13,204 nucleotides of DNA from an uncultured Flavobacteriales bacterium (lineage in GTDB: Bacteria; Bacteroidota; Bacteroidia; Flavobacteriales_D; Sanyastnellaceae), in NCBI GenBank assembly GCA_937996585.1, contig CALKUW010000189.1, positions 1 through 13,204 of the forward strand. Reading direction: 5' to 3'. Shown piece after piece: positions 1-7,067 of the stretch. The position numbers and the translations under genes were made by a program. The notes beneath the pieces are model-generated. The model was not told where the DNA came from, did not search any database, and was given only the letters and a program-made list of their open reading frames with translations. Position 1 is the first letter of the stretch; every line of letters begins with the position of its first letter.

Positions 1-165
1 AAGGCCATCAAGCTACCCTACTGGCGGACCATCAAAATGTTCAGCCGGCTGACCGGCTACCGCCTCAACCGGTCCTACGACCCCGAGGGCGCCGATGGCC
101 GCATCGAGCACATCATCCGCAAGCACGGCCTCGACCGCCTCAACCCGCCCTGCTCGCCGGAGTGA
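1..165 (+). CDS. C-terminal end of an unidentified protein (5' truncated by window)
   Basis: Frame 1 is open from the first base to the TGA at 163-165 and gives 54 residues beginning KAIKLPYWRTIKMFSRL and ending LNPPCSPE. No start belongs to it within the window; the internal ATG at 37 is not needed. The piece is basic and contains a PYWRTIK string. That string loosely recalls the stretch after the active site in MGMT/alkyltransferase-like proteins, but the rest does not match and I do not recognise the family. High GC at third codon positions and continuous reading up to a stop that abuts the convergent hydrolase gene support a real coding end. No function is proposed. Confidence 0.55.
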   Translation, partial: KAIKLPYWRTIKMFSRLTGYRLNRSYDPEGADGRIEHIIRKHGLDRLNPPCSPE

Positions 166-1278
166 TCAGCGCAAAGGGCGGCCGGCCTCGACGTCCTCGA
201 TGAAGTTGGTAACGCCGCCCATGAAGGCTTCCTGGTCATCCCACATGCAGAGGTGGGAGCCGTTGTAGCAGTGCAGGGACCGCCCGTTGGCCACGAGTGT
301 GGCCTGCTTGGTCATCTTGTCGGGGTCCATCGTGTCGTGCTCGGCGCCCACCATCAGGGTCGGCACCGTGATCTCGCCGAGGCGGTCGGTGATGTCCCAG
401 TCGATGAGGCGTCCGCCCACACGGAACTCGCTCGGGCCCTGCATCAGGTCGTACAGCTTGTAGTTGAGCCGCTCGAAGGAGCCGGTGATGGCCTCGGGCC
501 ACTCCTCGAGGCGGCAGATGTGCTTGGCGTAGAAGTGGTCGTTGACCAGCTGTAGGAACTCCTCGTTCTGGATGTCCCCGGCCTCCTCATAGGCGACCAG
601 TTTGGCCAGGATCTCCGGGTCCATCTGCGGGCGCAGCACTTCCTCGTTGTACGCGGCGTACTCCGGAATGCTCGTGACCATGTTGCAGACGATGAGCCCG
701 TTGAGGTTGTTCTGGTAACGCAGGGCGTACTCCATGCCGAGGATCCCGCCCCAGCTGTTGCCCAGCAGGTAGAAGTTCGACGCATCCAGTCCCAGCGCCT
801 GGCGTACCTCTTCCACCTCTTCGCACCAGCGGTCGATGGTCCAAATGTCCTCGGTCGGCTGGTCGCTGTAGTAGCTGCCGAGCTGGTCGTAGAGGATGAC
901 CTCGTAGCCCTGGCCCTCGGGCAGGACGTTGGAGATGGCCGTCATGTATTCGTGGGTGCAGGCCGGCCCGCCGTGGAGCGTCAGGATCTTGACGTCCGGG
1001 TTCTCTCCCACCGTCTGGGTGAAGACGCGATAGCCGTTGGACAGCTCCACCATCTTGACGCCGGGCTCGGCGTACTTGGCCTCGCGGCGGGCACTGTCAG
1101 CGGCGGTGAATTCCATTGCGCAATTGCCCGTGGTGTGGTAATCGTCCGCCGCGGCGTGGTCGTGCCCATCGTGGGCAGCGTGGTCATGGCCGGGGGCGGA
1201 ACAACACTCGTCATTGGCACAGGAAACGAGCAGGAAAGCCGGCATCAGGGCCAGCATGAGAAAGGGGTGGAATCGCAT
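166..1278 (-). CDS. Lipoprotein alpha/beta hydrolase, proline iminopeptidase (S33) type
   Basis: Predicted 370-residue serine hydrolase of the proline-specific aminopeptidase family, which removes N-terminal proline or similar residues from small peptides. Residues are numbered from the ATG at 1278; a TTG two codons upstream is also possible. An N-terminal hydrophobic stretch ends in a lipobox (LVSC, Cys20), so it is probably exported and lipid-anchored. Residues 25-53 form a tether rich in His and Cys (repeated GHDHAA units) that could bind metal. The hydrolase fold follows: HGGPA at about 102-106 (oxyanion region), YDQLGSYYSDQP at 130-141, nucleophile elbow GNSWGG with Ser175, acid Asp315 (GAEHDTMDP) and His342 (GSHLCMWDD). 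HGGPA and DQLGSYYSD depart slightly from the usual HGGPG and DQxGxGxS. It starts 14 nt after the acs stop, so the two are probably co-transcribed. The family is secure; the exact substrate is not. Confidence 0.88.
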   Translation of the reverse strand: MRFHPFLMLALMPAFLLVSCANDECCSAPGHDHAAHDGHDHAAADDYHTTGNCAMEFTAADSARREAKYAEPGVKMVELSNGYRVFTQTVGENPDVKILTLHGGPACTHEYMTAISNVLPEGQGYEVILYDQLGSYYSDQPTEDIWTIDRWCEEVEEVRQALGLDASNFYLLGNSWGGILGMEYALRYQNNLNGLIVCNMVTSIPEYAAYNEEVLRPQMDPEILAKLVAYEEAGDIQNEEFLQLVNDHFYAKHICRLEEWPEAITGSFERLNYKLYDLMQGPSEFRVGGRLIDWDITDRLGEITVPTLMVGAEHDTMDPDKMTKQATLVANGRSLHCYNGSHLCMWDDQEAFMGGVTNFIEDVEAGRPLR

Positions 1279-1292
1279 GGGCAAAAGTTAGG

Positions 1293-3215
1293 TCAGGCGA
1301 GGAATTCGGTGGCACCGGTGACGAGGCCGTCGACGACCGTTGGATCGAGTAGCGTGGAGGTGTCGCCGAGCTGGTCGTGTTCGCCGCTGGCCACCTTGCG
1401 GAGGATGCGGCGCATGATCTTGCCCGACCGCGTCTTGGGCAGGCCCGGCGTGAACTGGATGCGGTCCGGGCGGGCGATGTTGCCGATCTCGGTGTTGACC
1501 TGCACGCCGATCTCCTTGCGCAGGGCGGCGATGCCCTCGGCCGTGTCGGGCAGGGTGCCCTCCTTGAGGATGACGTAGGCGTGGACCGCCTGGCCCTTGA
1601 TGGGATGTGGGTAGCCGATGACCGCGCTCTCGGCGACAGCGGGGTGCGAATCGATGGCGTCCTCGATCTCGGCGGTGCCGAAGCGGTGGCCGCTGACGTT
1701 GACCACGTCGTCGACCCGCCCAATGATGCGGTACATCCCTTCGGCATCGCGCCGGGCGCCGTCGCCGGTGAAGTACTTGCCCTTGAAGGCGCTGAAGTAG
1801 ACGTTGCGGCAGCGCTCATGGTCGCCGTAGGTCGTGCGGATCATCGACGGCCAAGGGCGCGCGATGCAGAGGTAGCCTTCGGCCTCCCCTTCGAGGATGT
1901 GGCCGTCGACGTCCACGAGGACGGGCTCGATGCCGGGCAGCGGCAGGCCGGCGTGGGCCGGTTTCATCGGGCTGTGGGCGCCCAGTCCGCTGATCAGGAT
2001 GCCGCCGGTCTCGGTTTGCCACCAGGTGTCAACGAGCGCGCACCGGCCGCCGCCAATGACGTCGTGGTACCACTGCCAAGCCTCCTCGTTGATGGGCTCG
2101 CCCACCGATCCGATGACCTTGAGCGCCGACAGGTCGTGCCCCTCCGCGAAGCGGGGGTCGCAGGCCATCAGGGCGCGGATGGCCGTGGGCGCAGTGTAGA
2201 ACTGGTTGACCTTCAGCTTCTCGCATACTTCCCAGAAGCGAGCCGGCGTGGGCCAGGTCGGCACGCCCTCGAACATGACGGTCGTGGCGCCATTGAGCAT
2301 CGGTCCGTAGACGATGTAGCTGTGGCCGGTGATCCAGCCGATGTCGGCGGTGCACCAATACACGTCCCCGGGCTGGTATTGGAAGACGTTGGCGAAGCTG
2401 TATCCCGCATAGACCATGTAACCCCCGCAGGTGTGGACCACACCCTTGGGCTTGCCCGTGCTTCCGGAAGTGTAGAGGATGAAGAGCAAATCCTCCGCGG
2501 CCATCCGCTCGGGCGGACAGTCAGCGGATGCGTTGGTCAGGGCGTCGTGCAGCCAGACGTCGCGGCCCTCCGTCCAGTCGACGGCCTCGCCGGTGTGGCG
2601 GACGACGAGGTTGGTGGTCACCGTCGGGCATTCGACGAGAGCCTGGTCGACGACGGCCTTGAGGCCGAGCCCCTTGGCACCGCGCTTCATGCCATCGCTG
2701 GTGATGACGCACACCGCGCCGGCGTCTTGGATGCGGTCGGCGAGGCTGCGGGCGGAGAAGCCGGCAAACACCACGCTGTGCACCGCGCCAATGCGGGCGC
2801 AGGCGAGCACCGCCACGGCGAGCTCCGGCACCATGGGCAGGTACAGCGCCACCCGGTCGCCCTTCTTCACGCCGCGCGCCTTGAGCACATTGGCAAAGCG
2901 GCACACGCGGTCCAGCAGCTCGGCGTAGGTGATGGAGGCCGTGGAGTCGGCTGGATTGTTGGGCTCCCACAGGATGGCGGTGCGGTCGCCGTGGCCCGCG
3001 GCCACATGGCGGTCGAGGCAGTTGGCGGTGATGTTGAGCTCGGCCCCGTCAAACCAGCGCACGCGCGGCGTGTCGAATTCCCAGTCGCAGACGGTGTCCC
3101 ACGGGGTCATCCACTCGTAGTGGTGGGCGATGTCGGCCCAGAAGGCCTCGGGGTCGGCTGCAGCGGCATTGCGGGCGGCCGAAATGGAATCCGGCGATTC
3201 GAGCAGGTAAGGCAT
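1293..3215 (-). CDS. acs: Acetyl-coenzyme A synthetase
   Basis: A 640-residue AMP-forming acetate-CoA ligase: acetate, ATP and CoA give acetyl-CoA, AMP and PPi in the cytoplasm, letting the cell use or scavenge acetate. The length is close to the roughly 650 residues usual for the family. In order: the N-terminal ACAS region (FWADIAHHYEW, WFDGAELN), the P-loop-like YTSGSTGKPKG at 248-258, GWITGHSYIVYGP at about 293-305, the acyl-pocket and adenylate motif DTWWQTETGG at 396-405, the YFTGDGARRD and GRVDDVVNVSGHR hinge region, and PKTRSGKIMRR near the C-terminus. Lys599 of that last motif matches the lysine that is catalytic for adenylation and is reversibly acetylated in characterised Acs proteins. 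The double Trp in WWQTE is typical of acetate-specific enzymes. The ATG at 3215 is clear. It is followed closely by the hydrolase gene on the same strand. No unusual features. Confidence 0.97.
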   Translation of the reverse strand: MPYLLESPDSISAARNAAAADPEAFWADIAHHYEWMTPWDTVCDWEFDTPRVRWFDGAELNITANCLDRHVAAGHGDRTAILWEPNNPADSTASITYAELLDRVCRFANVLKARGVKKGDRVALYLPMVPELAVAVLACARIGAVHSVVFAGFSARSLADRIQDAGAVCVITSDGMKRGAKGLGLKAVVDQALVECPTVTTNLVVRHTGEAVDWTEGRDVWLHDALTNASADCPPERMAAEDLLFILYTSGSTGKPKGVVHTCGGYMVYAGYSFANVFQYQPGDVYWCTADIGWITGHSYIVYGPMLNGATTVMFEGVPTWPTPARFWEVCEKLKVNQFYTAPTAIRALMACDPRFAEGHDLSALKVIGSVGEPINEEAWQWYHDVIGGGRCALVDTWWQTETGGILISGLGAHSPMKPAHAGLPLPGIEPVLVDVDGHILEGEAEGYLCIARPWPSMIRTTYGDHERCRNVYFSAFKGKYFTGDGARRDAEGMYRIIGRVDDVVNVSGHRFGTAEIEDAIDSHPAVAESAVIGYPHPIKGQAVHAYVILKEGTLPDTAEGIAALRKEIGVQVNTEIGNIARPDRIQFTPGLPKTRSGKIMRRILRKVASGEHDQLGDTSTLLDPTVVDGLVTGATEFLA

Positions 3216-3268
3216 GCCGACAATTTAGCGCCCTGAAAGGGGTGCGCGTGAACGGACTCCATGAAAGC

Positions 3269-3304
3269 GAAAACCCCCGCTGCGACATTGCAACGGGGGC
3301 TTTC
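3269..3304 (-). terminator. Intrinsic terminator of tRNA-Arg
   Basis: CCCCCG (3274-3279) pairs with CGGGGG (3294-3299). A further TGC/GCA pairing lies inside, and GAAA (3269-3272) pairs with TTTC (3301-3304) outside after one mismatch. On the minus strand the hairpin starts 10 nt after the tRNA CCA end and is followed by TTTTCGC, so it fits a rho-independent terminator for the tRNA. It also separates the tRNA unit from acs. Confidence 0.8.
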
Positions 3305-3313
3305 TGTAAGCTG

Positions 3314-3390
3314 TGGCGACCCTGGAAGGATTCGAACCCTCAACCTTCTCATCCGTAGTGAGATGCTCTATCCAGTTGAGCTACAGAGTC
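3314..3390 (-). tRNA. tRNA-Arg (anticodon ACG)
   Basis: The reverse strand folds into a full cloverleaf. The 7-bp acceptor pairs GACTCTG with CAGGGTC (one G-U pair); then T8 A9; D stem GCTC/GAGC; anticodon stem TCTCA/TGAGA with loop CTACGGA (anticodon ACG, read as ICG for CGN arginine codons); a 5-nt variable region; and T stem GAGGG/CCTTC with loop TTCGAAT. The discriminator base is G and the CCA tail is encoded at 3316-3314. Total length is 77 nt. It stands alone, with its own promoter and terminator, and no integrase or att-like duplication is visible beside it. Confidence 0.96.
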
Positions 3391-3394
3391 GGCT

Positions 3395-3410
3395 TCCCTT
3401 CGCTAAGGGA
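3395..3410 (-). other. Hairpin in the 5' leader of pre-tRNA-Arg
   Basis: TCCCTTCGCTAAGGGA is a perfect 6-bp inverted repeat with a 4-nt loop. It lies 4 nt upstream of the mature tRNA 5' end and downstream of the -7 box, so it would sit inside the transcribed leader that RNase P removes. It could help the precursor fold or keep the leader from mispairing. The structure is visible; the role is inferred. Confidence 0.5.
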
Positions 3411-3413
3411 CGG

Positions 3414-3443
3414 CAAATGTAGCCCAAATTCCGACCTCAACAA
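3414..3443 (-). promoter_or_regulatory. Bacteroidota-type promoter of tRNA-Arg
   Basis: On the minus strand TTG (3443-3441), a 19-nt spacer and TACATTTG (3421-3414) match the Bacteroidota primary sigma consensus TTG / TAnnTTTG, the -7 box perfectly. It lies 23 nt upstream of the mature tRNA end, leaving room for a short processed leader. This is the best promoter match in the window. Confidence 0.72.
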
Positions 3444-3448
3444 CCCCC

Positions 3449-3481
3449 TTGTTCCACCTCGATTGTCCCTGCCGTATTTTG
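3449..3481 (+). promoter_or_regulatory. Weak candidate promoter of the hybrid kinase
   Basis: TTG at 3449-3451 and TATTTTG at 3475-3481 (one T short of TAnnTTTG), spaced 23 nt, lie just upstream of the kinase ATG at 3494. The match is imperfect and the leader would be very short. It lies back-to-back with the tRNA promoter. Confidence 0.25.
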
Positions 3482-3493
3482 CGGATTCATACC

Positions 3494-6400
3494 ATGGTGA
3501 CTTCCCTTAGACTCTGCTTGGTCCTGTGGCTGATTTTGCTCTCGACCGGTTCCGGCTGGGCCGAGGTCAACTTCTCTGAGTTGAGGCACACGATTGCAGC
3601 AGCAGACGAATCCCTCGACAACCGCATCGAAGCCCTTCAGGTCTTCGCCTCCGAATTGACTTCCAACAATGCGGAAGAACTCATCTCGCTGGTAGGCCCC
3701 TTCCTGGACATGAAGCTGACGGATGGGCAGTATGCGCTTGTCCGAAGCCTTCAAGCCAAAGCGCTGATCCAAGCCAATCAACAGGAAAGGGCGAGGGACA
3801 TGCTGGACTCGCTGCTGTCCCAATCGGGAGAACGCTCCTACGACGAAAGGGGGTTGTACAGGCTTTATTTCCAACGGGGACGGGCCCAATGGCGCATCAA
3901 CCAAAAAAGACGTCTGGTCAAAGCCCTCTCCGATTTCCAGACGGCATTGGACCTTTCAGAGGAACTGGATGACATCGCCCTTCAAGTCAGTGCCCACGAC
4001 GCGCTTGGATTGATTTACAAGAAGCTGAATGAAATGGAAACCGCCATGGTCCACTACACCTTCATTCTCCGGTTTTCGGAGGATGATGAGAAAGTGGCAC
4101 AGGCGACATTCAGCCTGGCACAGATCTTTGACAACGACCCTGCCATGCAGGATACGGCATTGGCCTACATGAATGAGGCCCGTGAACAGTTCAAGCAATC
4201 CAACAACAAATCCAACGAAGCCAAAGCGGTAGTAGGCCTGGCGAATGCTTACCGTTACAGCAAGCGATTCGAAGAGGCCAAGAATGCCTACCAAAGTGCG
4301 TTGAACATGGGCTTGGAACCCAAGGAGAAAACGGTGTGCCATGAATACCTCGGGAGCATCGCCTACAACCAGGGTGACCTTGAGACAGCATTGGCTCAAC
4401 TCGATTCAGCCGCCCGATGGGATCTTGAGAACAACAACAGGCGCGCCCTCTATATCGCCACAAAACGCGGCAAGGTCCTGATTGCACTCGGTCAGGCAGA
4501 AACCGGACTCCAACTTTGCGACTCCATGTTGGCACAGGCCTTGGCCGACTCCAACCTTTCGGACAAAATTCGAACATATCGGTTGGAGGAATGCCACAGC
4601 TGCATATCCAAGGGACAGTTGGCAATTGGCCTGTACGAGGAGGCTTGGCTTTCGAGGGACATGGAGGACAGCATCGTGGCCATTCGGGGCAAAATCGAGG
4701 CGGAAGAAGCTGCCAAGCTGAAGCTGGAACTCTACGAATACCGGGGACTTCGGGAGGAACAGAACCGCCTGGTGATGGACAAACAAAAGGACGACCAGAA
4801 CCGGTTGTTGTTCCTTCTCGTCCTGCTGCTCATCGCCTTTGCGATTTTCATCACCTCCCGATACCGTTTCACGCGGAAGCAGAGCGCACTCATTTCCACC
4901 CAGCGGCAACAGCTGCAGGACCGGCAGAGAGAACTCATCCGGGCCAATGCCGAGCTCGAGATTGCCCTGAACCACAAGGCGGTGTTCCTCTCGAACATGT
5001 CTCATGAGATCCGCACACCATTGAACGCCATCGTGGGCATGTCCAACCTCGCCACCAAGGAAGAGATGGCGGAAGGGGCACGCAAGTATCTGCGGAACAT
5101 CGTCACGGCCTCCTCCAACCTCATCGACATCGTCAATGACATCCTGGATTTCTCCAAGCTGGAGGCGGGCAAATTGGAAATTGCGCAAGAGCCCTTCTCC
5201 GTTTCGGATGCACTCGAGGTGGCCGAGAATGTGATGCGCATACCCGCTGAGCAGAAGGGGCTCGAATTCACGGTGGATGCACATCCACAGTTGCCCAGCC
5301 ACCTGCTCGGTGATGCCAGCCGATTGAACCAGGTACTCATCAACCTGATCGGCAATGCCATCAAGTTCACTTTGGAAGGTGGCGTGACCATGAAGGCCGA
5401 AGTGGCTCCGCTCCCCACCCTGCCTGCATGGTGTCCGAAACCGGAGAAACAACACAAGGATTGGTTCGTCGTCCGGGTCACGGACACCGGAATCGGCATC
5501 CCCGAGGACAAACTCGAGAAGATTTTCGAGAGCTTCAATCAAGGCGACCAGCTCAAGACCCGAAAATTCGGTGGAACAGGACTGGGGCTGAGCATCTCAA
5601 AGCAGATTGTCGAACTGCAGGGCGGTGTCATCTGGGTGGAAAGCGTTGAAGGTGAAGGGTCCACGTTTGCCTTTGCCCTTCCCGCATTCATTTCCGAAGC
5701 TGAAGTGGTTGAGGAGACGGAGAATGCTGAGACAGGCGAAATCGGTCCGCTGCGCATCTTGATCGCCGAGGACAACCCCTTCAACGTCATCGTCACCGAA
5801 GACACACTCAACAGTGAATTGGACGACCTGACCATCGGCAAGGCCGAGAATGGGCGCGTCGCTTTCGAAAAAGTGCGGGATGAAGAGTGGGACCTGGTCC
5901 TGATGGACATCCACATGCCCGAGATGAGTGGCCTCGAGGCCACCGCCGCCATCCGGAAATTGCCCGGGGTGAAGGCGTCCACCATCATCATCGCCATGAC
6001 GGCGAGTGTCCTTCGGGAAGAGACGGATTCCTACATGCGCCACGGCATGGATGGATTCGTACCAAAACCTTTCCAGGTGGACCAGCTCACCAGCGAGATC
6101 AGGCGGCTCCGCATGGAGAGGAAGAACAACCCTTCGGGTCCTGCTCCCTTCCCTGCCCTTCGCATCCTGATCGCCGAGGACAATCCCTTCAATGTCATCG
6201 TCGCCGAAGACACCTTGCGCTCGGAGCTGCCCGATGTGACCATTGGAAAGGCCGAAAATGGGAAGCTGGCATGGGAAGCCGTGCGCGACGGCGATTGGGA
6301 CATTGTCCTGATGGACATCGCCATGCCGGAGATGACGGGTCTGGAAGCCACCGCCGCCATCCGCAAACTACCGGACCCCAAACGGGCCAACACCACCATC

Positions 6401-6538
6401 ATCGCCATGACGGCATCCGTGCTCAAGGAAGAAACCGACCATTACCTCAAACAGGGCATGAACGGGTTCGTCCCCAAGCCTTTCAAGGTGGAACAGCTCC
6501 TCGGAGAAATCCAACGGGCGCACCTCGACCGCGGCTGA
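3494..6538 (+). CDS. Hybrid sensor histidine kinase: periplasmic TPRs, HisKA-HATPase, two receivers
   Basis: A 1014-residue kinase that starts a multistep phosphorelay. The ATG at 3494 is chosen over a TTG 15 codons upstream because it directly precedes a signal peptide (hydrophobic 5-18, cleavage likely after GWA, residue 23). Residues about 25-390 form helical TPR-like repeats (for example AHDALGLIYKKLNEMETAM near 167, VGLANAYRYSKRFEEA near 247, YLGSIAYNQGDLETAL near 285), predicted periplasmic. A coiled coil (395-435), one membrane helix (about 437-456) and a second coiled coil (460-495) lead to HisKA with SHEIRTPLNA (His504). HATPase motifs follow: N box with N612/N621, DTGIGIP 664-670, GGTGLGLS 693-700. 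Receiver 1 has D760, D805 and K858; receiver 2 has D896, D941 and K995. It has no HPt domain of its own, but a separate HPt gene lies on the opposite strand, so the two probably work together. Architecture is certain; the stimulus is unknown. Confidence 0.95.
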   Translation: MVTSLRLCLVLWLILLSTGSGWAEVNFSELRHTIAAADESLDNRIEALQVFASELTSNNAEELISLVGPFLDMKLTDGQYALVRSLQAKALIQANQQERARDMLDSLLSQSGERSYDERGLYRLYFQRGRAQWRINQKRRLVKALSDFQTALDLSEELDDIALQVSAHDALGLIYKKLNEMETAMVHYTFILRFSEDDEKVAQATFSLAQIFDNDPAMQDTALAYMNEAREQFKQSNNKSNEAKAVVGLANAYRYSKRFEEAKNAYQSALNMGLEPKEKTVCHEYLGSIAYNQGDLETALAQLDSAARWDLENNNRRALYIATKRGKVLIALGQAETGLQLCDSMLAQALADSNLSDKIRTYRLEECHSCISKGQLAIGLYEEAWLSRDMEDSIVAIRGKIEAEEAAKLKLELYEYRGLREEQNRLVMDKQKDDQNRLLFLLVLLLIAFAIFITSRYRFTRKQSALISTQRQQLQDRQRELIRANAELEIALNHKAVFLSNMSHEIRTPLNAIVGMSNLATKEEMAEGARKYLRNIVTASSNLIDIVNDILDFSKLEAGKLEIAQEPFSVSDALEVAENVMRIPAEQKGLEFTVDAHPQLPSHLLGDASRLNQVLINLIGNAIKFTLEGGVTMKAEVAPLPTLPAWCPKPEKQHKDWFVVRVTDTGIGIPEDKLEKIFESFNQGDQLKTRKFGGTGLGLSISKQIVELQGGVIWVESVEGEGSTFAFALPAFISEAEVVEETENAETGEIGPLRILIAEDNPFNVIVTEDTLNSELDDLTIGKAENGRVAFEKVRDEEWDLVLMDIHMPEMSGLEATAAIRKLPGVKASTIIIAMTASVLREETDSYMRHGMDGFVPKPFQVDQLTSEIRRLRMERKNNPSGPAPFPALRILIAEDNPFNVIVAEDTLRSELPDVTIGKAENGKLAWEAVRDGDWDIVLMDIAMPEMTGLEATAAIRKLPDPKRANTTIIAMTASVLKEETDHYLKQGMNGFVPKPFKVEQLLGEIQRAHLDRG
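5750..6517 (+). repeat. Tandem duplication of the receiver-domain coding segment
   Basis: Segments 5750-6109 and 6158-6517 encode the two receivers. They are similar in DNA (for example ATCGCCGAGGACAA at the start of each) and about three quarters identical in protein by eye. They share ILIAEDNPFNVIV, TIGKAENG, GLEATAAIRKLP, IIAMTASVL and GFVPKPF. This indicates duplication inside the gene rather than recruitment of an unrelated receiver. Confidence 0.85.
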
Positions 6539-6581
6539 TCAAAGCCGGGGCTCAGCCCATCTCACGAAGGAATCTCGATTT

Positions 6582-7067
6582 TCAGCTGGTGGCGAAGAAC
6601 GCGGCAGCAGCCATCGACGCCATCCAGAGCACTGCGAAGAGCAGACTCATGCGCTGGCTCCGCTTCTCATTGGTCCTGAGGATCTGGATGTCGTAGACCT
6701 TGTCGAGTGACGTCTTGACCAGAGCGAATGCGGCATTGGACTTTACGATGTAGTCATCCGCACCATTCTTCAGGGCCTCCACGGCGACCTCGAGGCTGTC
6801 CTGTCCACTGAAGAAGATGACGTGCGTGCTCGGACTGCGTTCACGGATGGCTTCGAGGACCTCGAGGCCGTTCATCTCCCCACCTCCGCTCAGGTCGAAA
6901 TCCAACACCACGGCGCGCTCGTCAAAACGGTCGAGGCTCTCAACGAAACTCTCGCCGTCGTGGTATTTGTCGACATGGCTGTACCCATTGCGGATCAGGA
7001 AATCACGGAGCACCTCCGTGTTGGGGATGTCATCGTCGACCAACGCCACCTTCAAATGCTTGCTCAT
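6582..7067 (-). CDS. Stand-alone receiver protein with C-terminal membrane anchor
   Basis: A 161-residue CheY-like receiver, the likely final phospho-acceptor of the local relay. Acidic residues D11-D13 (ALVDDD) bind Mg2+, the strand RAVVLDFD presents the phosphoacceptor Asp56, Ser87 (IFFSGQD) is the switch hydroxyl and Lys109 (DYIVKS) the conserved lysine. The loop after Asp56 is stretched (DFDLSGGGEMNG) and lacks the usual Pro; from memory, similar long loops before MNG occur in other Bacteroidota receivers. After the fold ends near 130 there is a basic stretch (KRSQR) and then a 20-residue hydrophobic segment (140-159, LLFAVLWMASMAAAAFF) at the very end, a tail anchor that would hold the receiver on the cytoplasmic face of the membrane. 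There is no DNA-binding or output domain. Its ATG overlaps the HPt stop (ATGA), implying coupled translation. It converges with the kinase, 43 nt apart. Confidence 0.88.
   Translation of the reverse strand: MSKHLKVALVDDDIPNTEVLRDFLIRNGYSHVDKYHDGESFVESLDRFDERAVVLDFDLSGGGEMNGLEVLEAIRERSPSTHVIFFSGQDSLEVAVEALKNGADDYIVKSNAAFALVKTSLDKVYDIQILRTNEKRSQRMSLLFAVLWMASMAAAAFFATS

Noticed and set aside
3221..3227. Minus-strand TAAATTG just upstream of acs as a -7 box
   Set aside because: One base short of TAnnTTTG, no TTG at the right distance, and it would imply an essentially leaderless mRNA; too weak to list.
1377..3236. 619-codon open frame antisense to acs
   Set aside because: acs is unmistakable on the other strand; long antisense frames are expected in GC-rich genes with biased third positions, and the product has no recognisable domain.
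3314..3390. tRNA-Arg as an integration site for a mobile element
   Set aside because: No integrase, no duplicated tRNA 3' end and no clear composition break were seen on either side.
3449..3493. TTG start adding 15 residues to the hybrid kinase
   Set aside because: It would put a polar stretch ahead of a normal signal peptide; the ATG at 3494 fits better.
4406..5542. 378-codon open frame antisense to the hybrid kinase
   Set aside because: Lies wholly inside the HisKA/TPR coding region with no recognisable domain; a composition shadow.
6539..6581. Terminator between the converging kinase and receiver genes
   Set aside because: Only a GGGC/GCCC stem with a 3-nt loop and no T tract; not convincing.
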